From: Kappaphycus alvarezii
Taxonomy: Eukaryota; Rhodophyta; Florideophyceae; Gigartinales; Solieriaceae
Reading direction: 5' to 3'
Assembly: GCA_002205965.3 (NCBI GenBank)
Contig: NADL03000548.1
Coordinates: forward strand, 124,001 to 188,000
DNA: 64,000 bases
Shown here: positions 46,299-57,715 of the stretch, one piece after another
How positions within the stretch are numbered: the stretch's first letter is position 1
Layout: each line of letters starts with the position of its first letter
Translations under genes and position numbers: made by a program
The notes under the pieces: generated by a model
Seen by the model: the letters and a program-made list of their open reading frames with translations, nothing else
What the model was told of the DNA's origin: nothing
Databases searched by the model: none

Positions 46299-47670
46299 AT
46301 GAAAAATGGAAGTACCTCCCTTCTGACGCGTCTAAGAAGATATTTGGGATATATCATCATCCGAAGTTTTTGCATGGTGCATTTACGATTTAAAACAAGC
46401 CATTGTACCCGTCACTCACTCCCTCGATCATACAGACTCATAAACCAGTTTCCCAGAGACCTAGAAGTCAGCCGCCTAAATATGATCACTATATCCCGCA
46501 AAATTTTACAAGTATATTGCGAATGATTCTATTTCGCCATTACTGTCTCTATGGTAATTTTCTGTTGTAACTGCACCAAAAAGGATAGAGAGGTTTTATT
46601 TTGCGTCGATTTCAAACAGTTAATCCAAATAGTGATACCCGAGCAATTTCAGACTCCCAAAATGGGTGATATCCTCGAAAATTTGAGAAGGATAAGAGAT
46701 GTTTCACACCAATTGACCGGAAATGGCTATAAGTAGATTAATTTGGATGATAAGTGCAAGGGTAAAAAACTTTAACCAGCAAAAATTGCATATTCAGATT
46801 CGAGGTCATGTCTTTCGTCTCATGAACGCACAACTCACTTTGTAAAGAATGATGAATGAGGATTTTGAAGGGGATTGAATTTTCAAAGGTTTGCATTTAT
46901 GATTTTGTGATATTCGCAAAAATCATGGAGGAGCATATTTCCGATTTCAAGAGAGGTGTGAAGGGAATATCATCACGCAGCTTGAAAATCAAATTAATTA
47001 AATGGTTCTTTGCACGGAACTCCATTAAGCTGCTGGGCCACATCGTAGATTGAGAGAGAATCAAGGTCGACAAGGAAAGACCAGAAAAATCGAACTTGCC
47101 CCGAGAATGACTCCAGAAATGGAATTTCGGAGCTTCACTGGTCTAGTCTCGCATTGCCGAAGGTTAATCGAAGATGTAGCCATGATTGCGGCGATACTAG
47201 AACCCTGTGTAAAAAATGGGAAGTTCTTCTGGAATAATGGAATGCAAATCGCAATCGAAGAACCTATGCACTCCTCAAGTACTGATATATTCAGTTTGTA
47301 AGAAGCAATTTACAGTGGAAGCAGTTCACTCTGATAAATCTTACGGGCAGTTCTGTCCCAAAGGAAGGAAGGCAGAGTACCATGTCACGTTCAACTCGCA
47401 AGTCGCACTCAAAATGGTGAAGAGAGGATATAATATTTCTGAGACAAGTAAAAATGGCAGTGTTTTTGAATTTAAAAAGTTTTGCGTTTATATTTATCAC
47501 CCGAAAAGCTTACTCTCATTCTGATCATCAAGGACTTAAGGAAAAATTCCAGAAGGAGGATGTACACCATTGGTTGTTCAGCAGAGTATCAGTTTGAAAT
47601 TATAAATCTTTCCGGAGGCAGAAATCAGCAGACTGATTTATTTTCTCGTTTTAGGAACCCATCAAATTAA
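46299..47670 (+). pseudogene. Gypsy RT and RNase H region
   Basis: VLFCVDFKQLIQIVIPEQF and TPKMGDILENL match gypsy RT blocks (FCVDYR.LN....D.FP.P.I.D.L). IYDFVIFAKIMEEHISD corresponds to the Y.DDI.I.S...EH block, and NSIKLLGHIVD to LGHIV. FRSFTGLVSHCRRLIEDVA corresponds to LR.FLGL..YYR.FI. EYQFEIINLSGGRNQQTDLFSR corresponds to the RNase H tail (G..N..AD.LSR). Fossil. Confidence 0.82.
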
Positions 47671-48401
47671 AATGACTGCTTTCCCGAGAATGTTATTGGA
47701 GTTAGAGAAGCGCAGGTATCCTGCAAGCATAAATTTGAGCATAGTATCTAAGAACTAATTAAGTTCCCAGAGGAATTTTAAATACGAACCGTACACGTCG
47801 AGTACAGAAAATAATTGCGTAGGAATCACAAGGTGTTTGATCTGTGTGAAGGAAAAATTTTTCGAATTACTGAATCCCTACCCCGAAAAGTAGCCCCCTT
47901 TTCTTAAAAGAAAGAATCAAGATCTTGAGGACGTTTCATAATCAACTAAACCGATTAGTGGATTTATATTGGCTACTCTAGTTTCGAACTTCAATTCTTT
48001 GGCCTGCATTCAGTAGTTGAATTGGCCCGATGAAAGTATGCACCTAATACATTTAGTTGCACTGCAAAATGGGACTGGGCCAACACAATAATGCAATTCC
48101 AACATAAATTATTACACTGTATAAGCATTTAGTCGTCATAAAGGCACTCAATCTACTCGCCAACCTCTTTACCATTAAAATAATCTCAGTTTGAAGTTAT
48201 TGTATGCTGCAAATTGTCGCTAAGCTGCCTCCTTTTCCAACAAACATTGTAATTTTACAACATTTCAATGCGAAACACGGCCTTTTCGAAACATTACACT
48301 CCATTTATATCTCTCTGCTGATTTAACTCGTGCACAGCTGCCGCAGTTAGCTTTTGAAAAACTCGCTTTCCTGAATTAGGCAACTTACCGCTTCTTTCAT
48401 T
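47671..48401. other. Gypsy internal spacer left of the pogo insertion
   Basis: No readable motif. By position it should hold the N-terminal zinc-binding part of gypsy integrase, but I cannot see it. Confidence 0.35.
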
Positions 48402-49216
48402 CTACTTATTAGAACGAGTACACTCGTGCTTGTACTCTTCCCACCTCGAACGCCACTCATCCTTGAATTCCTGAATGATACAAGAATCAAAAGGCTGACT
48501 TAAGTGCATGGCGGTCGGATTGAGCGTTTTGAAAACAGTACGAATCTTTGACAGGCAGAGATGAGTTCCATAGTCAAAAAATGCCCACAGCAAATAAAAC
48601 CCGCTGCTGACCATTAGAAAGGGTCTTTATATCCTTAGATTCCGACAGCAATGACTCAAACACTTTGCGGTCCATCTAAAGCTTAGGTACAGACCGGTAA
48701 AAAACTCCTGGGACGTTGTCCACCCCCCTTGAATAGGGCACCAACGATTAAAGTTTTTGAAGATGAGCATACGCACCTCAATTCTAGCATTGACCCCATT
48801 CGTAACCAGAACCATCATAGTAATCAGCTCTCCACCCGGGATAACATTCGCATAGTTTATATCGTTTTCCGCCCTGAAACCAAGCGTTTTACTGCTGTCT
48901 ATGTTGAGCACGAGGTGCGTTTCTCCTGCATGCTCAACGCAGTTCTCATCTAACACCTTGGATTCGAAACAACTTTTAAGTTCTCCCAAATGGAAGGCAA
49001 CAGTTCGTTCGATGTGCTTAGTCTTTTCAGGGCTTGTGATTTGCCTACCAATTTGCACCCGTAGCACGTGCGATTTGCGTTTATAAAGTGCTGCACCCAC
49101 CGAATAGAAATCTTTTTCATTATATGGTAACCATTCACCACCGACAGGCTTCCGTCTTCTGATTGTTCAATTATACGCTTAGCATAGATTTGAAGCACTA
49201 ATGCGGAGAGCTTCAC
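48402..49216 (-). pseudogene. pogo-like DDE transposase, inserted antisense in the gypsy
   Basis: Minus-strand frames, in order. 49216-48950 gives ISIRWVQHFINANR, the end of an HTH region. 49100-48627 gives HLGELKSCFESKVLDENCV, ETHLVLNIDSSKTLGFR (first catalytic aspartate), YANVIPGGELITMMVLVTNG and RMLIFKN. 48614-48402 gives LLWAFFDYGTH (second acidic block, consensus VDNCSGH), NPTAMHLSQPFDSCIIQEFK (third acidic block) and DEWRSRWEEYKHE. This is the DDE_1 transposase type related to pogo. A frame change lies in the 48950-49100 overlap and a stop near 48615-48627. It is a different subfamily from 18164-19032. Terminal inverted repeats not found. Confidence 0.85.
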
Positions 49217-50040
49217 TCCTCATTTGAGAATTCTATCGAAATATCTCAACAATTATTCGTAAAGCGCAGCCGCCCAAGCATATCGCTTACGTCCGCGACC
49301 AGAAATGTCCTTTAATGTTGTCCTCCTTATGCCTCTAGTTTTGTCACCTTAAAAACCGTTGCCGCGCCTGGATAGTGCCTTAATCTGAAGGTTCTGTTCT
49401 CCTTTTTTCTACCATAAACTTAGATTTTGCAATTTCGCTTTTTCGTTGCCCGGAAAAATTGTGGGAACTGGCGAACCGCTCTCGAAATCATTGATACCTT
49501 CTTTCTGATTCTGCAGACTTGATCATTCACTTGGTAACATTGTATCTATCGGCGAGTATGCATACACTCACCTTACGAAGTATAGTCCAGTTAACCTCGG
49601 CCTTGAAGTCACTGGTCTGAGTTTCCCGTGGGGAGGTGGTTGTGTATGCTGCATCGGGGAGGAATGTTGATTTTCCCAGTTGTTTGTCTGGCGTTGGCTG
49701 AGGGCCGCAGCAATGGAACTTTCCATGGGTCCGTGAATCGGCATGCTTCGACGAAGTTGATAGCTGGGATGCTGCAGCCCGTGTGAAGATGAATATTGTG
49801 CGTTGAGTCGGGAGAGAAAGATCTATTTTTGACAGAATTGGTTCGGGCGGCCCTAAAATTTTTCAAAATTACAGTACTTTCCCACAGTAAAGTTTCTATG
49901 GCAACCAAACTTCCTTGAGAAGCTTTCATAAATTAAAATGGCCTAATATAATTCCGCCCCCATCTTAATCCCATCTTAATTTAGTCACCCAATCTAAATA
50001 CGATATTTACTGTAGATCATTGGGATCTCAGAACACAAAA
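49217..50040. other. Spacer between pogo insertion and gypsy integrase
   Basis: Contains a GC-richer segment with a 106-codon minus frame (49609-49929), no known domain. It may include the pogo element's 5' non-coding end and terminal repeat. Confidence 0.35.
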
Positions 50041-50179
50041 TCAATTCATTACGGAAATATTTTGGTTGCACAAAATGCACAGGGATTTTTCCAAGTTCGG
50101 AAAAAATATATGACGTCTTCGCAAAGTTCAATCCAATCCGAAAGTACAAGACTACACTAAGATTCCTGCTTTAAGGCCT

Positions 50180-51024
50180 TCTCGAAAATTTTCAATCGAG
50201 TTTGCCGGTCCATTCAAAGAAATGTCTTCCGGAAAAAACTTCTTTTCATAGAAGCTTAGCACCTTCTTGAATGTTCAATATCAGTCTCAGCTAAGGAGGT
50301 TACTAGAGGGGTGATCCTAAATTTTGTGCGAAAAGAAACAATTGAGGAATTTGTTCTCCCAGTAAGAATCATGTCAGATAATGCCCTTTGCTTCGCTGCA
50401 AAGATGGGAAAATGATTCACCAAAGGTATGATAAAGGAATCGCCGAATAAAAGGAGTAAATGGTCGCTCACAGCTCGAGCTCATGCACAGAGAATCTGCA
50501 ATAACTATAGAAAGAGATGTAACATCAAATACAGTCGATGAAAAAAGTACGGAGATCGAGTCATGGGCCACAGAAAAACTGGACATCACACCAGGCGTTA
50601 TCAAGAACAGAAAACTAAATTGCGAATAATCAAGTCCAAAAATTTTATTTGGCTTTTAACCCTTTGTTTCCCATGGAAAAGCCATGAAGCAGGCTATAAA
50701 GTGGCCAGCATTTCAATGAAAGTACTAAAAGCCTTGCACTACCACGGAGGAGAGATATTTACATTAAAAGCTCTGTTTAAGCTTTGGGAAGAGATCCATA
50801 GCGACATCCACGGACTTCCTTTCGTCACTTACCATCGAAGACGGCAAAAAAATACTTCTCAAGCAGAACTACTTGCAACCTCGAAATATACTCATTTGCA
50901 ACTAAAGAATGATTACTATGTGGGAAAAGAGAGAAATGGATTGCATTGTTTAAACAGGATTTTAACGAACTCTGTGTCATCACTCAGTTGTGCATTAACA
51001 GAAAAATATGTTTCCGTACGTTGA
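50180..51024 (+). pseudogene. Gypsy integrase region
   Basis: FSIEFAGPFKEMSSGKNFF matches the integrase core start (D.F.GP...S..GN.Y), and LPVRIMSDNALCF matches the second catalytic block (I.SDNG..F). Downstream, YHGGEIFTLKALFKLWEEIHSDIHGLPF is probably the integrase C-terminal region. Fossil. Confidence 0.65.
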
Positions 51025-52435
51025 ACTGACTAATTCTTCCAGAAGAAGATTACGAACTATTACTAGGAGTTCTTTTATCCTTTCAGAACGGACAGTTCGT
51101 GGAAGCAGGTCCAAATTACGTTGAAGTACCATATCATTATTCTGTCGTAATATATGGGAAAGTAGCTACCACGGACCTGTCGTAAACCTCTCTGAATATT
51201 TTGCGTCCATTTCTTTTTATTTCTCAAGAACTATGAAGAAGTATACTTTAGATGGTGCAACATACCCCCTGATATAGAGTACAGATTGATGCCTTATGCA
51301 CTATGGCAGCCTCAACCCACACCTCACCACAACGTAAGTGCCAGTAGGGAAGAGGACACTCCTAAAGAAATGATGATGATCCGAGAAGAACTTTATGGAG
51401 AACCAAATACAACCAAAAGAGGTTCTGCACGTCCCTAAGGAGGACTTCATGCAGGCTCCAGTACACCGAGAATTTGTCGTGAACGTCCATCGAGAGAAAC
51501 CACCACATATTCATATATATCTCTCCTTCACAATCTTGCACTGCATACAGCGGGTATAAGTAGAATATATATCATTGCCTGGGCAATTGCCTGGGCAATA
51601 CCTCCGAGGATGCGAACAATGCCGAAGTAATTCTTTTCTTCATGATAAGCATCTGTTTATGTTTTAGGGCTCCACACGGACGGCACATACCATACCCCGA
51701 TTCATTCTTAATGATGCGCGCCTCCTTTTTTATAGATATCCATTTTTTTCTGAATCTTCCGAATGATTTCGCATATCACATAAAATATTTCACTCTCGGA
51801 AGATATGGAAAGGTCACGGAAGAAGAATACATCCGACTCTATCTAGATGGTATCAGACCTGCATATGAATCTATGGGACGAAGTGAATTACCAGTGACCC
51901 TTAATTACTTTTTAGAACATAACAAAGGTAATCAGATGTATCCATATCCATTTTACAGGCCGTATATTTTAGCAAAAAGACAACGGAGAAGAAAATGAAG
52001 ATTCAGGATATCCGTCTTGAGCTGGAAGGCTTTTTACTACGAAAAAGGCCCTTTCCGAGAATTCTTGTTCCCTTCATCTCGATGTCAATTCTTTACCTCT
52101 CTTCTTTCAAACCAATCGCCAAAACTTTTTTTCAACGACAGATAAATCCTGCAGTCCGTTTCCTTCACGAATACAAATTCACTGTAGGACCCTACTATCT
52201 ACTTCATGTTAGAAGATTTGGACCTACTTGTTCAAAAATAAATCTTTCGACTCGTGACATGCTCCGGCCAAATGCAGTTCCGATACTTTATCAAGCACAT
52301 TCTTTACTATTGCCTTGAATGCATGAAATCTCAAAGCCGCAACATTGACTCACATTTTTATTTCATCCAAGGCCGTCAGCAGTTTTGAGTAAATTACCTT
52401 ATCTAAAGTTCAATGAAAACCTCGATGAAGTAACA
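51025..52435 (+). other. Unassigned reading frames downstream of gypsy
   Basis: Frames 51642-51998 (GRYGKVTEEEYIRLYLDGIR; ends in a basic KRQRRRK) and 51995-52318 overlap by four bases. They have coding-like composition but no domain I recognise. They could be the 3' end of the gypsy or a separate gene; no LTR marks the boundary. Confidence 0.35.
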
Positions 52436-52439
52436 CCCC

Positions 52440-53038
52440 TGCCATAAACCACTCCATCAGCTCCCCTCCTTTTTCCTCAACATGATCAACATCCTCACGT
52501 CCCTCTCCATTCCCAAGTCATCCAGAGACAGTCTTTACATCAAAGCCGTGGCTTTGATAGCCAAAGGCCAACTGGCGAGGACGACTACTTAAGAATAATA
52601 GACCAGGAAAGCGTTCGGAAGTGGGTCCGCCATCGTTTATTACAGAAGGAGGAGAAAAAAGAAGAGGAGAATGATGAGGAGGTGGTAGAGGAACCCAAGG
52701 AGGGTGAGACAGACGTGGAGGGATCGGGAGATGATTAAAATTGGGTGGAACCATGGGAGCCATTTCGGTAAACGGTGGGGAAGCTGCTTTGTAGGACGAA
52801 GGCGAGAATTGATGATGTAATTGTAGTCTCGGAATCCTCTGCTTCAAATAGAGGGGATAGTGAGGAACTTGAGAAGGGGTTAGAGGGTCTCGATATGTTC
52901 GGGGAGACTATATATCATTCTAGGCCGTTCGACGGAATTTGTGGGGACTGTATTAGGGATTCGGATTTTTTGGAAGAAATTTTGGCTCTGATCTCGAGGA
53001 AGGATATCTTGAAGAGAAATTCTAGATACTTATCCTGA
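52440..53038 (+). pseudogene. Charged, acidic reading frame with two stops
   Basis: One frame runs through about 200 codons with only two stops (52736-52738 and 52769-52771). The first part reads GEDDYLRIIDQESVRKWVRH then a run of K/E and D/E residues (KEEENDEEVVEEPKEGETD). The second part reads VIVVSESSASNRGDSEELEKG and SDFLEEILALISRKD. Alternation of hydrophobic and acidic residues suggests real ancestral coding or low-complexity sequence. There is no start codon in a good position and no known domain. An intron removing the stops was considered, but the candidate GT-AG pair does not restore frame. Confidence 0.3.
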
Positions 53039-56000
53039 CATTATCTGCTGTCTTCAATCTCTCTCGTTCACATAAATCCATTTAATACATCTTTTTGTAT
53101 TTAGTATGTTTGTTCGAGACTTTAGGGTTTGCCAAAAATTAAATGTAAGCTGAGTAAATTACTTCATACAGAACAGGTCAAGCAAGTTCGGAGACAAATA
53201 AAGGTGTATATTCAAGTATTACAGAGGTAGAAAGTCAAATTATGGACTAAGAAACAGCTTTTCTTTAACGCTAGCCCCTGATTATAGGTGGTAAACAATG
53301 CCCTATCTATACCCTCTGTAGCCTTTTGCACCTCGTCCTTATTCATATCTCCTAGTTACCACAACCATACTTCATTAGCACTATTTTCGCTTGCAATATC
53401 TTCGTCTTCGGATGAATATCTCTGAAATATCAAACTCCACCGATTTGTCCCTATCAATATTGATGGATTCATGTCGCTTCTATATAATGATTCATTTCTA
53501 CTCAACTGCATATAGCTTCGAATTAATCTACAGTACTTAACGAAAAAGGGTTTTAATCAACTACATTACCTCTGACTAAAAACTCGATTCTGCTATTGAT
53601 ATACCTGGTCGTTAATGCATGAGTTTTACAGATTCAATGTCATTAAAAGCCAAGGAGGACTCAAGCTGATAGAATTGGCTTCTTTCATCAACAGATACCT
53701 GCTCCTATTACATTAAAGATTAATTTTAGCGAGATATATCTCGATAATCTGTAACTTAATTTTGAGTTGTGCCTGGCGGTGAGGAAGCACAAAGAATATT
53801 CATGTTTGTAGGTTTCATGCTTAACGATTGCTGGTGTGACACAAAACGACTTTTAATAATGGCAACGTGGTAGTTAAGCTTTTAAAGACGAGATTTTGCT
53901 CTTTTTATTATTTTTCAAAAACGTTCTTCGAGTTAATATTTTAATTTAAATGAATTTAGCTTGAAGATTTTCCGCCATACTTATTGATCAAAAATTTTGA
54001 TCAGCAAGGTGGGCAGAAAATCCTAACATAATACTCTCATTGAATAAAAAGGTCTCAAAATTTTCTCCAGTCCTTGCAACATCCAGCATTTTGTTATTCG
54101 AATAATTTTTTTATATTCTTGGCGGTGCATTTAAAATAGAGGGTCTATGAGGTAATAGATATTAATAGAGGAATTTCGGAGATGGGCTAAGGTGCTTCCT
54201 TTCGGTGTGCCCAAATAGCTCTTTACGTTAGAAAAGTAAGTAGGAACAGTACTGCCAATAAAGTTGGACCAAAAGAATTCATTGTGAAGGTTCAAAATTA
54301 ACCTATTGTCTCATAAATCTACACATTGATTGAAGAGGTAAAACTTACGTAGAATTTGCTTTAAATATACCAATCCTGAAAGGAGCTGCTCGTTATAACG
54401 TTGCTTAGACCGATTGAATAGGTAGATAAAAGGGTAAATAAGCCTCTCTAGAATTCTTGGGGTTAGAACTTACGCATTTGCAGAAGGGTGCATAAGGTAA
54501 GCGTACAAAAAACCAATATTTATTAACTGGAATCAAGAATTCCATTCCTAAACCGCAAAAAGAACTAATCGATGTCAAACAAAAAAGTTCACGTGTTTAA
54601 AGCGCAATTTTTTTATAATAAGAGTGATTTAGATTTTATCTAGGAAAGAACGAATACGACGTGTAATCTTAGAAAAATCAGGATTTTAATTATAAAAGAA
54701 CAATTGCAGCCATAGATAGACGAAAATTTTTATTAGAAAACATGATTTATACATAATTCAAGTATCTTTTGTGCTGCGGTTTGAATTTTTTTGCCACCAT
54801 TGTTGTACCAATGGTATGGATTTACTTAAGTATAAACAGATGATGGAAACACCTTAACTACACCACTGCTGTACTAAGTTGAAAAATTATGTTTGCTATA
54901 ATTTTCATTTTAGTATTAATAGATGTGACATAAACCGAGCAATTTAAAAGTGGTCCATTTATCTTACTTGGTTCTCATACCTTCTATTGAGAGGATTAAA
55001 ACTTGTATTGTTTCTCCATTTGAAATCAAATTAATTTAGATTCGGTACAAATTTCCCTAAATCAGGAAGAGAATCTCATTTTTTGGCAATTTCAGTACCC
55101 ACGACCGGTAGGGTTGTAAGAAAAATTGATCCTACTTACATTGATAAATCTATTTTCTGGTTCAACGATACTAATGGAACTTTGAAATGATATGCAGACA
55201 GGTACTGTGTCTCATGTGCACATGTATTCTAGGGCTATAACACACGATGCATCCGGCTGGAATCCGGCGAAGGTCTCTACAAGGTGCTGCCATTACACAA
55301 ACTGCATGTAAGCATCCTGTCATCATGCACCGGTATATTATCGACGCTTCCACGCGGTATGAGAATGTGCAAGCGCAAAGGACCAAGGAAGGAGCTGCTA
55401 TTAGAATTTTGTAAGTGCGGCATGCGACGGCAAATTCGTGGCTCCAGTTGGAAGGTAGGTACACCTTAGTATATCTCATTTATCTGGGCAGCAATGATAA
55501 CACTTAAAGTCAAACTTCGGTAACCTTACGTGTTGATAGTCACCTCCGGTGCCTCCTGTTTATAAGATAGGCTACGAGCTACGTTTTAGACGGTAGAAAT
55601 GTTACATTATCCGTACCGTTCGGTTGATACTGAATCATGCTTTGGCCACAACTTCATAGGTCTCTCAACTGTCTCAATTATCGCAGTAAGCTACCCCATA
55701 TATTCGCCTTTATGAAAACTTATTACGGTTGCAATTTTTTTCTATATGATCTGAATATGAAGGGAAAGAAATATTCTGTTGATAGAAGAGGTGAAAACTA
55801 TTTCTGTGGAAACTGGCTCTTCCCTATTCTTCTCTCTTTTCTCTGAGGCAAAAAATTGCTGCGTTTTCCCAGATTAATGATTTGACAATTTCGTTTGATC
55901 GCCTGGCGTTAGACCATTACTTTAGGGTGAGGGTTTTTTCAATTAAATACGGGCATTGTTGGTAATCAAATCAAAATCAAACATTCGTGCTGACTGAGCT

Positions 56001-56498
56001 TGCAGTTGCTTATCAGTTTCACAAAGTTTGACTGTGTATTACTCAGCATATCTGTTAGAGTAAAACGAACCCCCTGTCATTCCGTTTTAGTCGGTAAAAA
56101 TATTCAGTTGAAGCAGAAGATCACAGGCAGGGTTGCTTCTTAAAGGGGAAATAAAAATGTGCTAAGATAGTCTGTGTGTTCAACAATGAAGGTATTAAAA
56201 ATGATAATGAAGTCTATCCAATTGGATAGAATGTTGATTGCCAGTCGAAGGAAGTTTTGGCGCTAATTGATTACGTATTGAACCTTGTAAAGACTTTTGT
56301 ATCCCACTCAGAAGGTGTTACAGAGCAATAGTTTTAGATGAAGCGTATATCCACATAAATGCAGCTGAGTACACCTACTACCACTACCTAAAACGTACAT
56401 AATAAATTATGTACTGTACCTTAGTACTATGTGGTAAGGTGTTGCACAAAAGTTCTATCACTGAAAAAATATTTCTAAAAATAAGCCATGTAACAATA
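53039..56498. other. AT-rich, gene-free stretch
   Basis: No reading frame with recognised motifs; longest at 55171-55479 (minus). No second copies of its parts noticed in the window. Confidence 0.45.
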
Positions 56499-56940
56499 GT
56501 GTCTATTGGACCGTTGTCCTCATATGGGGACTACTTTTAGCACTTCTTTTCCAATACAAAACGTTTTTATCTCAGCGCATTTCTCGTCCTTCCGCATTAT
56601 TTCATGAGTGTAAATGGCCGATCAAAACAAACTTTTCAAAATTCTTGACCTCGGTGAAGGCTAGAGCAGTTTTCCCTCACCAGCTTCCGCTCTTCGCAAG
56701 AAGTTGTGAAAAGGACTTCATTTTGGAAGTTAAAATAGTTCGTATTATCGTGGGGGGTTTCAGAAACGAATGCTCATGTACAGTAAGAATTAATGCACTG
56801 TAACTTAACATAAAAAACCTTTTTTGCAGTAAAAATTTCGGGCTTCCAAAAAATTTACCTTTCCAAAATGTAACGGAAACTGTCCTCATATGAGGACAAA
56901 GCATGGCTCATATGAGGACATTGCTTGGTCGGATAGACAC
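56499..56940 (-). mobile_element. MITE M, copy 1 (442 bp, TA target)
   Basis: Termini GTGTCTAT...ATAGACAC are inverted repeats, flanked on both sides by TA (56497-56498 and 56941-56942). Sub-terminal GTCCTCATATGAGGAC palindromes or variants occur at both ends (56518, 56882, 56910 regions). It is the inverted counterpart of 63149-63592 across nearly its whole length. TA duplication and short termini point to mobilisation by a Tc1/mariner-superfamily transposase. A 75-codon minus frame is shared in part with copy 2, but substitutions do not favour silent positions, so I treat it as non-coding. Confidence 0.88.
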
Positions 56941-57027
56941 TAGTAAATGTAGAAAGTATAGTAAGCTTCAGGAATTTTCAGACTTTTACAGCACAGTAAT
57001 ATACTATTCATTATACCTGGGGGAAAT

Positions 57028-57715
57028 TTTTGGGTTATTTTAATGCATGGAAGATGTGGTCGGTTATATCCACGCGGCTAATGCGTTATGCGGGATAAGT
57101 CGTCGCTGATGGGTAACACTGCAGTACATGACCTTCCTTACATGGCCGCCTCAATGCTGGCAAGCAAGCATGCTGCGTTGGATATGACGGCCGCAGCAGC
57201 GTGCCTTTGGGTAAGCACCGCTCTAACCATCCCATAGGTCTCCATCGCTCGAACGGCCACGTTCCGCGCGACATCGGTTAGCACCGCGTACGCGTCTGGG
57301 TGCCAGCCTCCAAGGGTGGATATTGGGATAGGCACAAGCCTCCCTCTAGTAGCAGTCGCGAGCAGTGGTTCATACCTTCTACGTTTGGCGGAGATGGCTG
57401 CGTTGAGGGAGGTGAGTAGGTTGAAAGTACGCACTCTCCTATTGGAGGGCGCAAGAGGATTGACGAACGTGACTTCAAAAAAGTCCGTTCCTCCGTTGCT
57501 ACCCATGGCCTCGATATCCGGCCTTGTGCGGTGAAGCCCCTGTCGCCGCTCGATAGCCGGATGACGGGCTGCCTTCTGGAGGTCTTGGGCGAGGAGGATG
57601 ACTTGACGGTCGTGTCGTCGGGTGCGGTGCCCCCATGCAGGCAGTGCATGAGGTGATCCCCGTGGCAGTCCAGGACCTTTGGGCAGTTCCGGCGGGGGCA
57701 CGTTATTATTATCAT
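57028..57715 (-). mobile_element. LINE family 2, 3' fragment with RLE domain
   Basis: The minus strand encodes CPKVLDCHGDHLMHCLHGGT (CCHC knuckle), RHDRQVILLAQDLQKAARHP, RPDIEAMGSNGGTDFFEVTF (RLE core) and VRAMETYGMVRAVLTQRH near the C-terminus at 57138. About 110 bp of 3' untranslated sequence follows to 57028. The knuckle and the RLE core lie in different frames, showing at least one frameshift. The right edge at about 57715 is a 5' truncation next to a TTATTATTATCATTAT run. Confidence 0.88.

Larger units (their letters stand above)
44248..51024 (+). mobile_element. Old Ty3/gypsy fossil
   Basis: Plus-strand order is gag, protease, reverse transcriptase, RNase H, integrase, which is the Ty3/gypsy order. 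Gag-like region 44248-45038 ends in FCGNWGRYGHHKSN. Protease-like region 45632-45946 contains VADGS and AIEELGTCIDLGNQS. RT is at about 46299-47053, RNase H at 47050-47670, and integrase core plus downstream part at about 50180-51024. A pogo-like element lies antisense between RNase H and integrase. Heavily decayed, with many breaks (well over ten). I could not define LTRs or target duplications, so edges are approximate. Much older than the copia at 10-15 kb. Confidence 0.8.

Noticed and set aside
52518-52847. Proline-rich minus frame opposite the charged frame
   Set aside because: Antisense shadow of the purine-rich acidic stretch.
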